In this document: positions 10,738 to 21,366 of the stretch, in pieces
Position numbering within the stretch: the first letter of the stretch is position 1
How the letters are laid out: the number at the start of each line of letters is the position of its first letter
Assembly: GCA_023052935.1 (NCBI GenBank)
Contig: JAJSOM010000022.1
Coordinates: 24,046 to 88,045, forward strand
Reading direction: 5' to 3'
DNA length: 64,000 nt
Source of the DNA: Piezodorus guildinii
Lineage: Eukaryota; Arthropoda; Insecta; Hemiptera; Pentatomidae
Made by a program: the position numbers and the translations under genes
The notes under the pieces: generated by a model
Seen by the model: the letters and a program-made list of their open reading frames with translations, nothing else
Told to the model about the DNA's origin: nothing
The model's database searches: none

Positions 10738-10778
10738 TAAATCATTTCGGGTTTAATGGCCCAAAACCCGAATGATTT
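10738..10778. repeat. Short perfect hairpin
   Basis: aaatcatttcgggttt and aaacccgaatgattt form a 15-bp inverted repeat with one bulged T and a 9-nt loop. It sits between the (TA)n tract and a Helentron-like fragment. Confidence 0.75.
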
Positions 10779-10799
10779 AATTTTTCCATTTTCCATCTT

Positions 10800-11140
10800 T
10801 TTACGATTTTCTCAAAACCGGCTCAAACGATTTTTATTAAATGAGCTACATTAATGTAAAATATAAGAAGCTTTAGTATCATGTATATTTTATTCTAATT
10901 GAAATAGTCTGAGAGAGGTGAAATGCCTATACTACTTTAAATTTTGTAGATTTGAAAACAGTAAATATTTCGCATTGAAAAAAAAACGGGTAAATTTACA
11001 TGATGGAAGTATTTAATGGCCAAATGAAGTAGTTAACTACAGACATATTTTCTTTTCTTTTTTTTTTACTTTTATAAGATAAAAGTAATTTAGATACATA
11101 ATATTGTTGTAAACTAAAGTTAAAATATTTTCCAAAACTA
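10800..11140 (-). mobile_element. Helentron-like element H1, diverged fragment
   Basis: The words acgattttctcaaaa, cggctcaaacgattttt, aaatagtctgag and gaaatgcc follow the order of the H1 interior (compare 42315-42480). The ends are not recognisable; the right part is too diverged to bound. Confidence 0.5.
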
Positions 11141-12175
11141 TCTTTAGTGCATTCACTCATATCCACTCCATTTGTTGTGCGTTGACCGATCCACGCTACT
11201 TAATACTTATTATTCTTCAAAAACATACATTAAGGAAATATCAATTGGACCTATATTCATAGGTAGGATGTTTTCAAGAAATATGATTTAATCTATGGTG
11301 ATATATATTTTTTTTCCATTGATATCAGCCATTCATTGTTCCTTTTATTTTTAAATTTCTGACTGCTGTTTACATTTTAATGTATATAATGTTTGTATTA
11401 TTATAGTAATAATTTAATTTGAACAATAGAGCACAACCTAATAGAGTAAACAATCATAAAATTTCAAAGTATAATGCTTCTAATAAGTAAAAAAAAAAGA
11501 AATGATACGACTAAATTCCTTTAATATTTGAAAAATAAAAGAGACGATGAATTCCAACAAGTTTATATTTTGGAAGCTTGTTTGATTTCTTTTTTTATTT
11601 TATATCCTCTTTTATTCCGAGGTAATATTTCAGGTTTGTTTATGTATGGAAATGCAAAATAAAGCTATACAAAGGGCCCATTGTATTAATGCTGATGTAA
11701 ATATTTCCTCTATTGTCAGGAAAGAGAATCGTCTTTCTTAGGTCCCCATTCTTGGTGTCACTTCTTTTTCTCTTTTCTGCATACTTACTGTTTTTTCTCC
11801 GCTTCTTAAAAAACGTAAACGAAGACCATTTAGGTTTGGAAATGGTTTGGGATTAAATTTCTGTTAATTTATCTGAATCTATACCGTCTTAAAGTTTAAT
11901 GATTTGTTTTTAGTAATATTTAATTTCGTGGTAATACTTTTTATTCTATTCCTCATTGTTTTTGTTTCCACGGTTCTTAGTTAAAATACTAAAAAATTAA
12001 AATATAAGATTCTAGCAATAAGGAATATTTAGAAATCTCACAATTATGTCACATTTTTACTAAAATAATATTACTGAAACATATATTAACTTATAAACGA
12101 ATGTTTAATCATAATCTATGCAGTAAAATTTTATTCCTCATTTACATACTAAACAGAGAAAAAAATATTTATTTT
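11141..12175. other. Intergenic, no confident feature
   Basis: AT-rich. A slightly more complex segment at 11640-11860 has no frame I can assign. Confidence 0.4.
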
Positions 12176-12322
12176 AGAATAGAATAGAATAGAAATTGTT
12201 TATTATTCTGGGACAGGGTCCCTTAAGAACAATTGATATGTACAATTACGATATACGATGTGTCTGGCCAAATGACCAAAGGATTATAATTAATTTTTAT
12301 TTACAATGGTATCAGAAAAAAA

Positions 12323-13204
12323 TCTAGTACGGGCAACACACGACTTTCACTTACCTCCATTTTTAAAATCAATGAAAGAATTTTCAAATACAGTTAGAGA
12401 CAAAAATACGTGAAATTATTAAGGAATTAATCAAATTGAATTTATATAGAAACATGTGTTTTATTAAAAAATCAATTATATTATTATCTTAAATAATCAG
12501 TAAGTTTTATCTTATTTTCATCACTCTCCAATAACTTTTAAAAGCTTGTGTATGAGATGATATTTTTTCTAAAATCTTTAGCTTTCCAACGGTATATCAT
12601 ACATGTATATTACTGCTCTTATGTTCAAAAACGAAAAATTGCAATAATTTTTTTTTTTCTATTTCTCCTTTAGTTGGGTATCGAATTTATTCAATTTATA
12701 TATTTACCAGTTTTTCATCAGCGTTAACAAGATAATCTAGTTATTATTATTGAATCTACAAAATTAAAGGTACTTTAGGGGAAGAAAATTTAAAATATCG
12801 GCATTTAAGCCCTGTCAGACCATTTTTATCTAAATAAAACCTACATGAGATTAAAGCCCAATAAATTTTACATCGATATAGCGAGTTTAATCAATATCGT
12901 TTTTTTTTTTAGAAAATCGAAAAAAGGTGCAAAATGCATAATATAAAGTGCCTCTTCTGGTAGGCTCATTTTGATGAAAAAAGTTTTGTCACGTCTCGGG
13001 CGTATAGTTGTCTTAAATATGAAATTTCAGTTTCATAGGAATTACCGTTTCCGCCCGGGAGTTACCACACACACACAGACCTTTTTGCGGGACTCGGTTA
13101 TTTGGACTCAGGGGACCCTAAAACGTGTATTTCCGTTGAAAACTGGAATTCGAAAATTTCCACGATCGCAATACTTCCCCTTACTACATATAGTAAGTGA
13201 AAGT
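12323..13204 (+). mobile_element. Helentron-like non-autonomous element H1, full-length
   Basis: It starts tctagtacgggcaacacacg, with actttcacttac 17 bp in, and ends with a ttactacatatagtaa palindrome overlapping gtaagtgaaagt. One inverted repeat is therefore subterminal and its partner terminal. The interior has a (CA)n microsatellite (13065-13079). It lies in an A run on both sides, equivalent to a T-T target. Asymmetric inverted repeats, a 3' palindrome, an internal microsatellite and T-rich targets are the described traits of Helentron-associated (HINE/DINE-1) elements. A MITE of another type is the alternative. Confidence 0.6.
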
Positions 13205-13404
13205 AAAAAAAAGGTGGATTAAAGTATATAAAAGAGTAAATAAAATAAAAGAGTAATATACATAACATCTTATAGATTAAAGCGTTGAATAAAATAAAAC
13301 ATTGAAACTGGTTCATAATAACATATTCATTAACTGAGTTTAATATAAACAATAAATAATAAATTTTATGTATGAACTGAAATTTGATTTGAAATATCAG
13401 GCTT

Positions 13405-14219
13405 TTAGTTCAGCATCTGTTTGGGATGACAGTAGCTACTGGAACAACTGAGACTTGAATGATGGTAGGGATGAAGCATGGCGGATATGAGTAGGTAAGG
13501 AATTCCAGAGAGTAGTAGAGCGTACAAGAAAGGAGTGATCAAAAGTTTTTGTTCTATGGATAGGAATATAAAGGTCGGAATGGCGTGATCTTGTTTCGAG
13601 GGAGTGGATTGACAATTTAAATTGCAGAAGATTGTGGATATAGGGAGGTAGCTGGGAGTGGATGATTTGGAAAAAGGTATAATCCTAGGAAATATTGTCT
13701 GCGGATAGAGGGAAGGAGCCACTTTAACTCGCTGTATAAATGGGTCACATGAGACCTCTTCGGTGTGCCGAGGACAAATCTTAAAAATATGTTCATAATT
13801 CGCTTAAGCCTGTCCTCGAGCGCAATGGAGAGTCCACCATATACCCCGCAGCAGTAGTCAAAGTGGGGGAAAATAAATGAGGGTACAAGGAGCTTACGGG
13901 TGGATCGCGGAAGAAGATGGCGGGAGCGATGGAAAAATTTAAGGGTACTTATTGTTCTACGGGATATTTGGGCAATATGGGGTTTCCAGGAGAGGGTTTG
14001 GTCAATGGTAATCCCCAGGTTTTTGACAGAGGAAGTGAAGGTGATTGGGTGGTCATTTAGGGTTAGAGTTGGAAATGTAGTATGGGATCTGAGGAGGGAA
14101 TTGGAACCTATAACAATGGCTTGAGTTTTCATAGCATTTAGCCTTAATTTATTTAGGGTTGCCCAGGCACAGATTCTATCTAGGTCTTCCTGAATATTGG
14201 CAAATGCTACTAGACACAT
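13405..14219 (-). pseudogene. CR1/L2-like reverse transcriptase C-terminal region
   Basis: On the minus strand the frame gives the region after the catalytic RT motif: WATLNKLRLNAMKTQAIVIG, the thumb motif VKNLGITIDQTLSWKPHI, then HFDYCCGVYGGL and SELKWLLPSIRRQYFLGLYL. All are characteristic of CR1/L2-like LINEs. The frame shifts at about 13675-13690, then continues as SRHSDLYIPIHRT and LWNSLPTHIRHASSLPSF, ending near 13430. The catalytic palm and endonuclease are missing (5' truncation near 14219). The element is dead. Confidence 0.75.
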
Positions 14220-14324
14220 TATTCACATTATGCAGCCAAAATATAGCGGGTTGCTATATAATGTACAGTATGCTGAATACTGAATTTATAAAAATTAAAT
14301 GCTAAACGTATGATTTTATTTATG

Positions 14325-14505
14325 TGTCTCCGTAATTTGTTTATCTAACGTCACTTTATGCTAATCGGATGATGCTACATTGGGAGTCCTGATTTTTGTT
14401 TAGGATAGGGAGCGAGTACCTGGTATCGCACAGGCTCGAGATCACCTTTTTACGTCCCCTTCGAAGGGACGTAAGAAGACTTAACACTTAGACCAAGACT
14501 TAGAA
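14325..14505 (-). mobile_element. tRNA-derived SINE S1, promoter head missing
   Basis: Minus-strand copy: taacgtcactttatgcta, atcggatgatgctacattgg, gagtcct and cacctttttacgtcccctt. The copy stops before the B box, so the 5' (promoter) end is lost. Confidence 0.75.
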
Positions 14506-14630
14506 GCATCGCTTCTGGGCCTATTGGCTAAGATCAAAGTATAAAAAATAATACATCTGTAGTTAAAATATATCTAACAACATTTAAATAAAGTTAATGT
14601 TGAACTAATTTCAAGTTGATCTAATTTCAG

Positions 14631-17250
14631 GGTCGTTGGTCTAAAATCGCGTTTATAAACATTCATTCTCCCACCGAAGATAGTGATGATGAAGTAAAAT
14701 GCGAATTTTATGATAAACTAGAGTCGGTTTACGATAAGTTACCGCGAAATTACATTAAAATAATACTAGGTGATGCGAACGCAAAGGTTGGAAGGGAAGA
14801 ATTATATCGTCCTACAATCGGTAAAGAAAGTTTGCACGAATATAGTAATGATAATGGGACCCGACTAATAAACTTTGCCATTTCGAAAAACCTAATAATC
14901 AAAAGTACTACGTTTAAACATAAGGACATTCATAAGTATACGTGGACATCGCCGGATGGACAAACTCGGAATCAAATAGATCATGTTTTAGTACAAAACG
15001 GATGGCAAAGTAGCATAATTAACGTGAGATCGTATCGTGGTGCAGAATGCGGTTCTGATCATGAATTAGTAATCGCGAAACTTCGACAAAAACTAAATAC
15101 AAACAAGAGAACACCGAACTATATTCATCCCGAGAATTTTGATGTTGTTAAATTGAACAACCCCGAAATTAGAAAACAATTCGCGATAGAAGTAAAAAAT
15201 AGGTTCGATGCTTTGGAATCTTCAGACGAGGAACACGAAGATGTAAACAAATTATGGGAAGGGATCAGGGATAATATTAAAGAGGTCGGTAACTTATGTC
15301 TTGGGAAAATCGAAAATAAAAAGAACAAACCTTGGTTCGACAGGGATTGTCAAAATATGTGTGAAAAAAGAAAAACCGCTAAACTAAATACCTTAAATAA
15401 TCCAAGCGATAATAAAGTGGCTTACTTTCGGTTAGTAAAAAACGAAACTTCAAAATTCTTAAAACATAAGAAAAGAGAGTATCTTAAAGGCAAAATAATA
15501 GAAATAGAAAAACACAGAAGCGAAAATAACGTAAGAGAGATGTACAAAGGTATAAACAAATCGCGTAAAAGATTTGAACCTCTATTGAATCGGGTTAAAG
15601 ATGCGAATAAAAACATAATTGCGGATCCGACTGAGATATTAAATAAATTTAAACAACACTTTGACGGCATTCTAAATACGGAAAATAATAATCAATCTCC
15701 TCCCTCTGAATACCAGAGCGCTGAACCATGGGTAGACGCACCGAGGAAAGAGGAAGTTGAAATGGCGATAGGAAAATTAAAACGTTATAAAGCTGCAGGA
15801 AATGATAATATCACGAGTGAATTTATCAAAGCGTGTGGAGAAGCGGGCGTTTCCAAATTACATGTTTTAGTTAAAAAAGATCTGGGAAAATGAAAAAATA
15901 CCCGAAGAATGGAAAGAATCAATACTTATTCCGATTCACAAAAAAGGACCGAGGACGGATTGTAACAACTATCGTGGGATCTCTCTTCTCCCAGTATGCT
16001 ATAAAATATTCTCGTCAATACTAACTAGCCGAATCACGGAATACGCTGAGGAAATTATCGGAGACTACCAATGTGGTTTTAGGCGGAATCGCTCGACTAT
16101 TGATCAAATATTTTCCTTACGTCAAATATTAGAGAAGAAGCTGGAATACAACGGTGTAGTCAATCAACTTTATATAGACTTTAATAAGGCTTATGATTCC
16201 ATAGACCGTCAGAAGCTTTATAACATCATGATTGAACAGGGGATACCTAAAAAGTTAGTAAACCTAGTAGAGATGTGTTTGTCGGAAACATTTCATAAAG
16301 TTAGAATCGGTTATAAGTACTCCGATAGATTTGAGGTGCAATCGGGTTTGAAACAGGGTGACTCCCTTTCACCTGTTTTGTTTAATATAGCCTTAGAATA
16401 TGTTATAGAAAAGATGGTGTGTACCGAGAAAGGCTTAAATATGGGTGACAAGATTCCGGTTTTGGGGTATGCCGATGATTTGGTACTGCTAGGTGAAGAC
16501 ACGGAAACTATACAACTAAATACAAGTGTGTTAATAAAAACCGGTAAAGAAATAGGTCTCGAATTATATACCGATAAGACGAAATATATGATTAGTTGCA
16601 GAAATGGTAGCGATCTTGATGATATTAATATTTCAGGTCATACTTTTGAACACGTAGAGAAATTCAAGTATTTAGGTTCAATGATAACAAGAAAAAATGA
16701 AATCCAGGAAGAAATAAAGTCCCGGTTAAAGGTGGGAAATGCGTGTTATTATTCAGTTGCTAAATTACTTAGCTCGCGGCTTCTGTCTAAAAACTTAAAG
16801 GTTAGAATTTATAAAACTATTATTCTTTCAACGGTTCTTTACGGATGCGAAACGTGGCCGCTTACTTTGAAGGATGAACAACGGCTTAAGGTTTTCGAGA
16901 ATAAGGTACTGCGTAAAATATTTGGTCCGAAGAGAGAAGAGGCCACTGGGGATTTTAGAAGGTTGCACAACGCGGAATTGCGGAGTTTGTACCCTGTGAA
17001 TATAATTGAGTTGATAGCATCGCGGAGACTCAAATGGGCGCGTAAAGTTGTTGGGCTTAGTGAGGAACGGATTCCGAGAAAGTTGGTATTCGCTGAACCG
17101 ACTGGTAGGCGTCCGAAAGGTAGGCCGAAGCGTCGATGGGAGGATTGCATTAAGGCTGATCTCGGGGGCTTGGGTTTGACCGGTGAACATTGGACGAGTC
17201 TGTGCAGGCGAAGTTTGGTGGTTTCGGCATCGAACCTTCGGGTTCGGTAA
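14631..17250 (+). pseudogene. RTE-1 endonuclease-reverse transcriptase, one frameshift
   Basis: The first frame (from 14631, no start codon) carries the AP-endonuclease C-terminal two thirds: IILGDANAKVG, NQIDHVLVQNGW and GSDHELVIAKL. A linker and the first RT motifs follow. At about 15875 an A run has one extra A, so the frame ends as KKDLGK while the next frame resumes with IPEEWKESILIPIHKKG, NNYRGISLLPVCYKI, CGFRRNRSTIDQI and YIDFNKAYDSID. It then continues through GLKQGDSLSPVLF, GYADDLVLLG, KYLGSMITRKNEIQEEIKS and RPKRRWEDCIKADL to a natural stop after ASNLRVR. Apart from the 5' truncation and the single-base shift it reads as a whole RTE protein. A homopolymer sequencing error is possible at the shift. 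Confidence 0.85.
17231..17246 (+). promoter_or_regulatory. RTE-1 3'-terminal UUCG hairpin in the last codons
   Basis: CGAACCTTCGGGTTCG (6-bp stem, cUUCGg loop) encodes part of the terminal SNLRVR and ends just before the stop codon and tail. It is identical to 1399-1414. Confidence 0.5.
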
Positions 17251-17272
17251 GCCTATTATTATAATGTTGAAC

Positions 17273-17615
17273 AAAGTGCTTACGACTGGTAGTTTCTTCA
17301 CAAGACTTTATCCAACTTGTAGTTGCAATTTTATTTATTGCTTTTCCATAGATATTAATTTTAATTATATTTTAAATACGGCTGATCGGCATTCAATTCT
17401 CTTATATATTTATTTCATATCTAGATAATTCAAAGTAACAAAAAATTTAACTTTATGTTGTGTAATGTGCACAGTTTGTACTATAATTTTACTTCCAGTT
17501 AATTAATTTGTATCGTGAATGTTTCTGAAGCATTTTTGGCATTGTTAATTTCGAATGTCAATTTCTTACGTCTTATCTTGTTTCTGAATCAGGATTTTGT
17601 TTGTAATCCTTATGT
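17273..17615. other. Intergenic, nothing recognised
   Basis: AT-rich right flank of the RTE-1 insertion. Confidence 0.5.
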
Positions 17616-17617
17616 TT

Positions 17618-17892
17618 TTATTTCTTTTAAAGCCAATTTATGCAATTGTGGCTAATCGGACGATGCTGCAATGGGAGTCCTTAATTTGATCTGTACAGGT
17701 GTAATCCACATAGGTATCTTTAACAAATAACTGACATTTCACTGGCTAGGGAAGGCCATTTTAGGTTACCTTTAAATTATAGCTATCAATTTTTTTTCTA
17801 TTAAAAAAATGTTGGAATCATCTGCCTGATTTGAATCCGTGAGCTTGATCATAGGCTGTTATGCTGTTACTCCACATACAATTCCTCTCGGA
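17618..17892 (-). mobile_element. tRNA-derived SINE S1
   Basis: Minus-strand copy from gccaatttatgcaattgtgg through gctaatcggacgatgctgca to a degenerate B box (tgatttgaatccg on the plus strand) and the A-box region near 17860-17880. It is moderately diverged, nearly full length. Confidence 0.75.
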
Positions 17893-17971
17893 TATTTTAA
17901 TTCGCAGTACCCTATTTTTAGGATGATTGAAATAGTCATCAGAGTCAGAGGGTATACCTGGCATTGAGAAC

Positions 17972-17974
<3 letters not shown>

Positions 17975-18010
<36 letters not shown>
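17975..18010. repeat. T(36) homopolymer
   Basis: Uninterrupted T run. Confidence 0.95.
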
Positions 18011-18017
<7 letters not shown>

Positions 18018-18349
18018 AGTTTAAGTCAATTTTTATTATATTTCAGTTTTTTACTAATTTGTTTTCTTTTTTATAATGTCGTTTCATAATTTTCTTTTGG
18101 TCTTTTAGAAGCATATAGTTTATACTATGCTAAGAAAAAAATTGAGAGGTTAATTTGGGTTTAGCAAAAAAATATTTGGAAAAATCTAGTTGCGCCGATT
18201 TTTTTTTTTATCGCTAGTGTAGTTTATTATTACAGGGCAAACTGAATTGGCAAATATATGGTAGTGTAAAAATTTTTTTTAAAAAGGATGCTGTATGCCC
18301 TTCATTAGATATTCTTAAATAAATTTGTTCTGTTCTGTTCGAATAAATT

Positions 18350-18720
18350 TTATCTTATACTTGCCTTATAAGCTTGTATATTGGTATTAATGCGTGGATA
18401 TAACGACTGAGACCTGACCAGAGGCCAGATAGGCCGTGACTGAAGTTCATAGATCTCAGCTTTAAGCGATGACGATGTGAATGGGAGGTCCTCACGCGAG
18501 CATCTGCTCACGGCAAGTATCTCACGAAGGTCAAGTGTCGTACCCAACGCACAATACCACTCGGGTCCGTCGGGGGAAGGAAAAAAATATTGATATAGAG
18601 CAGCAAAAACAGGTGGGAAAACGAGTGAGGGAAACGAAAAAGACACAATAACAAAAAATCGACACGCAAACATGTCCTGAAAAAGATCGTTAAAAAAAAA
18701 AAAAAAAAATGGACACATTT
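18350..18720. other. Unidentified GC-richer block with a 122-codon minus frame
   Basis: The segment 18400-18580 is richer in GC than its flanks. A minus-strand frame (18718-18350) contains DGPEWYCALGTTLDLREILA and SREDLPFTSSSLKAEIYELQ before ending. Its N-terminus is poly-Phe from an A tract, so the frame as a whole is doubtful. I recognise no family. It could be a decayed repeat or a relic exon. Confidence 0.25.
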
Positions 18721-19597
18721 CAAAAATAGATCTCTATTACATAACATAATTTAAACCTCATTTTAAAGTAAAATGTTAATCAATAAAACCAAATTCAAAT
18801 GTAACAACTTCATTAATAGGTTTGGTACTGAATGATGAAATATTTTCATCATAATGATAACATGGTTCATATGAATTAATGTTTACAACAAATTTAAATC
18901 AGTCCTTAAAATATTAAAATGGGGCATATCCTTTGAAATAGTAAAATTAGTCATCTTCGTGCGTCACGTAAAATCACCCCTCTTCCCATTTATTTTATTT
19001 ATTTTTTTTTTTTTTTCATAGCCGCATATTTTTCTCTAGTTATCTCTCTGCATGTTAATTTTTTTTTAATATTTACATTTTTATGAACTAGATCCGGTGA
19101 TGGGACTCACCTTTTAGTTACTCTCCCTCCATTATATTCTCCCTTCGGGAAGAGAGTTTCTATACACTAGTGATGTTTGCCGAAGGGCTTGCTATTTTAA
19201 ATATATTATCAATAACAATTCATAACTGATGTATGGAGAGAGCTAATAAATGGAGTGATAAATATAACGTGAATAATATAAGAGAGAAAAAAAATTATAA
19301 TAATAATAAAATGTAATTTGCTTGAAATTATTAAGGAAATTTAAAATGTATTTACTATTGTCATTTACGTGGTGGGTAATCGGAATATGATTTGTCATTA
19401 GCTTATAATAAATGTCACACATGCTCTACTCAACTCATTCAACATTTTAAGTGATAAAATTGCTAGTGTTCACTAACAAGTGACTGCCACTCATAATAAG
19501 AAATTTAAATTATGCTTATTTTGTAACATTTAAAAGATAATGGACTTAGAGAAAAGATTTATCTTCTTATAAGGTAATTAACAATATTTGAATTTTT
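18721..19597. other. Intergenic, nothing recognised
   Basis: AT-rich, with a weak inverted repeat around ctcccttcgggaagagag (19140-19157). No coding feature. Confidence 0.45.
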
Positions 19598-20339
19598 ACT
19601 TTCACTTAGCTATAAATGGAATATATAATCAGGAAAATTATTGCGATCGTGAAAATTTTCTAATCCGGTTTTCAACGGAAATACGCGTTTTAAGATCCGT
19701 TGAGTCCAAATAACCAAAAAATAAAAGGTCTGTGCGTGTGTGGTGAGTCAAACGAAAAGTCGTCTGAAACTGAAGTTTCACATTTAAGCCAACTATACGC
19801 CGAGATGTTACAGCAACTTTTTTACTAAAATCGGCAGACCGGAAGTGGTACTTCATACAATGGATTTTACACCATTTGACGATTTACTCCAAAACGGCCC
19901 TAACGATTTTGATTAAACTCACTATATCGATGTAAACTTTAATGGGCTCTAATATTATGTAGGTATTATACTAAATGAAATAGTCTGACAGGGCTAAAAT
20001 GCCAATATTTTAAATTTTCTTCCTCTAAACTACCTTTAATTTTGTACATTCTAAAAGATTAACCATATCATCTTAATGACATTAATAAAGGACGGCTAAA
20101 TATACAAGTTGGACGAATATGATGACCAATTTAAGGATAAAAGGGAAAAACTATTTTCTTATGAAAGTTTTTTTTTTTTGTTTTTTTTTTTATATTAAGA
20201 ACAATAATCAAGACGTATAATATACCGTTGGAAAGAGAAAGATTTTAGAAAAATATTATCTGAAACACCTAGTTGTAGAAGGTAATATAAAGTGACGAAT
20301 ATCGAATGAACTTATTACTGTTTATCATACAGTGATATA

Positions 20340-21215
20340 TTGGGTTGTTTTACATGAAATATCCGTTATTGTAGTTTCTGAAATACATAAGGATTTTGCA
20401 GGTCTCTATTGTTTTCTTCCGAATGTTTACATATTTAAAGAAAACAGTTAATCCTCTACCTTTGTATTACAAACATTAGCTTCCCAATCAATTATCCACT
20501 TTTTAGTATACCTCAAAATATGAACATGGAAACACGCGATTTTCGAGTAATATTTTTGTACGAGTTTAAACTCGGCCATTCAGCAGCTGAGGCCGCTAGA
20601 AGGCGCAAGGCGTTTGGGGAAGGGAGTGTTAATGAACGGACCATTCGCCGTTGGTTTGCTAAGTGTTCAGCTGGGAGTACCGACTTGAAAAAACTTGTCC
20701 CGAGGAAGACCTCCGTCCGTAATAGACAACGATGTCCTCAAACATACAGTAGGAGGAAACCCCTCCCAAACAGTAAAAAAGGACTCTCAGCACAACTAAA
20801 TGCAAGTGCATCTACCGTTTCCAGACATTTAAAGTGTATTGGAAAAGTAAAAAAGCTCGATAAATGGGTACCTCATGATCTCACTGAGTGGTAGCAAGAC
20901 CCCATGTTTCAAAACATACCGTTCAAAAATTGAAAGAACTGTTCTTCCGCACCCACCATATTCTTATTACCACCTGTTCAGGAATTTAGACAACTTCGTC
21001 AAAGGAAAACTTTTTGAAAAAGATGAATTGAGAAGTGCGTTTTCAGATTTTGTTTCACTTCAAAGCAGTTCGAGGAAAAAAAGTTGGTGTCACGTTGGGA
21101 AAAATGTGTAGAAAAAGAAGGTAAATACTGCGAATAAAATTATCTTGTTTTCATATCGTATTTTTAATAAAAATCCTTTACCTTAAAAACGGTCATTTTA
21201 TGTGACACAACCCAA
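20340..21215 (+). mobile_element. Non-autonomous mariner with both terminal inverted repeats
   Basis: TTGGGTTGTTTTACATGAAA at the left and ttttatgtgacacaaccc(aa) at the right form inverted repeats of about 28 bp with a few mismatches. TA lies immediately outside both (20338-20339 and 21216-21217), the mariner target duplication. Length is 876 bp against about 1.3 kb for an intact mariner, because of an internal deletion. It requires transposase from elsewhere. Confidence 0.85.
20520..21111 (+). pseudogene. mariner transposase, deleted and frameshifted
   Basis: The start ATG opens a frame with the N-terminal paired-type helix-turn-helix region (FRVIFLYEFKLGHSAAEAAR, GEGSVNERTIRRWFAK). After a frame disturbance near 20690-20780 comes LSAQLNASASTVSRHLKCIG and the WVPHDLTE motif. 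The stretch holding the first two catalytic Asp residues is absent: sequence jumps at about 20895-20905 to the region just before LPHPPYS. A second small deletion at about 20963 removes the SPDLSPTD-like segment with the third Asp. The remaining tail is RNLDNFVKGKLFEKDE. Catalytically dead. Confidence 0.85.
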
Positions 21216-21366
21216 TAGTTATATTATTTAATGTAATATGTTTCTAACGAAACTGAATACACTTTTTACTTAAAACTGTTTTCATAATCTTTAGGTTTAT
21301 GTATTAGTTCTTTTATTGATTTTATTTTAACTACCTAGGTTAGTGAAAGGTAGTGCCTTGTATTAG

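Larger units (their letters stand above)
12176..14219 (-). mobile_element. CR1/L2-like LINE 3' portion, split by a Helentron-like insertion
   Basis: Coding sequence (13405-14219) is followed on the minus strand by a 3'UTR ending at 12176-12250 with the family signature attctgggacagggtccct (plus-strand reading). The sister copy has the same end at about 28130 (ttattctgggactgagtccc). Removing the 882-bp element at 12323-13204 leaves about 325 bp of 3'UTR, close to the ~340 bp of the 28-kb copy. This supports one LINE interrupted by a later insertion. Confidence 0.65.
14595..17272 (+). mobile_element. RTE-1 LINE, long copy with 11-bp target-site duplication
   Basis: taatgttgaac occurs at 14595-14605 and 17262-17272. 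Between them lies the longest RTE-1 copy of the window, truncated within the N-terminal endonuclease. The first ~23 bases after the left duplication repeat the flank (ttgaactaatttca / ttgatctaatttca), like filler copied at the 5' junction. The 3' end has the UUCG hairpin and a short (TATT) tail. Confidence 0.85.
19598..21366 (-). mobile_element. Helentron-like element H1 split by a mariner
   Basis: The left end is actttcactta (19598). The interior follows H1 (gatcgtgaaaatttt, ttttcaacggaaatacg, a short GT-rich tract at 19733-19742, actatacgccgaga). The right end is ggttagtgaaaggtagtgcc to 21366. The mariner at 20340-21215 interrupts it. Sequence on either side of the mariner (cgaatatcgaatg and gttatattat..cgaaactgaata) rejoins to match the uninterrupted copy at 26900-27020. 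Without the mariner the element is about 890 bp, the family length. Confidence 0.7.

Noticed and set aside
14620..14632. Splice acceptor (tctaatttcag|gg) before the RTE frame
   Set aside because: It coincides with a truncated LINE junction flanked by a target duplication. No host exon is supported.
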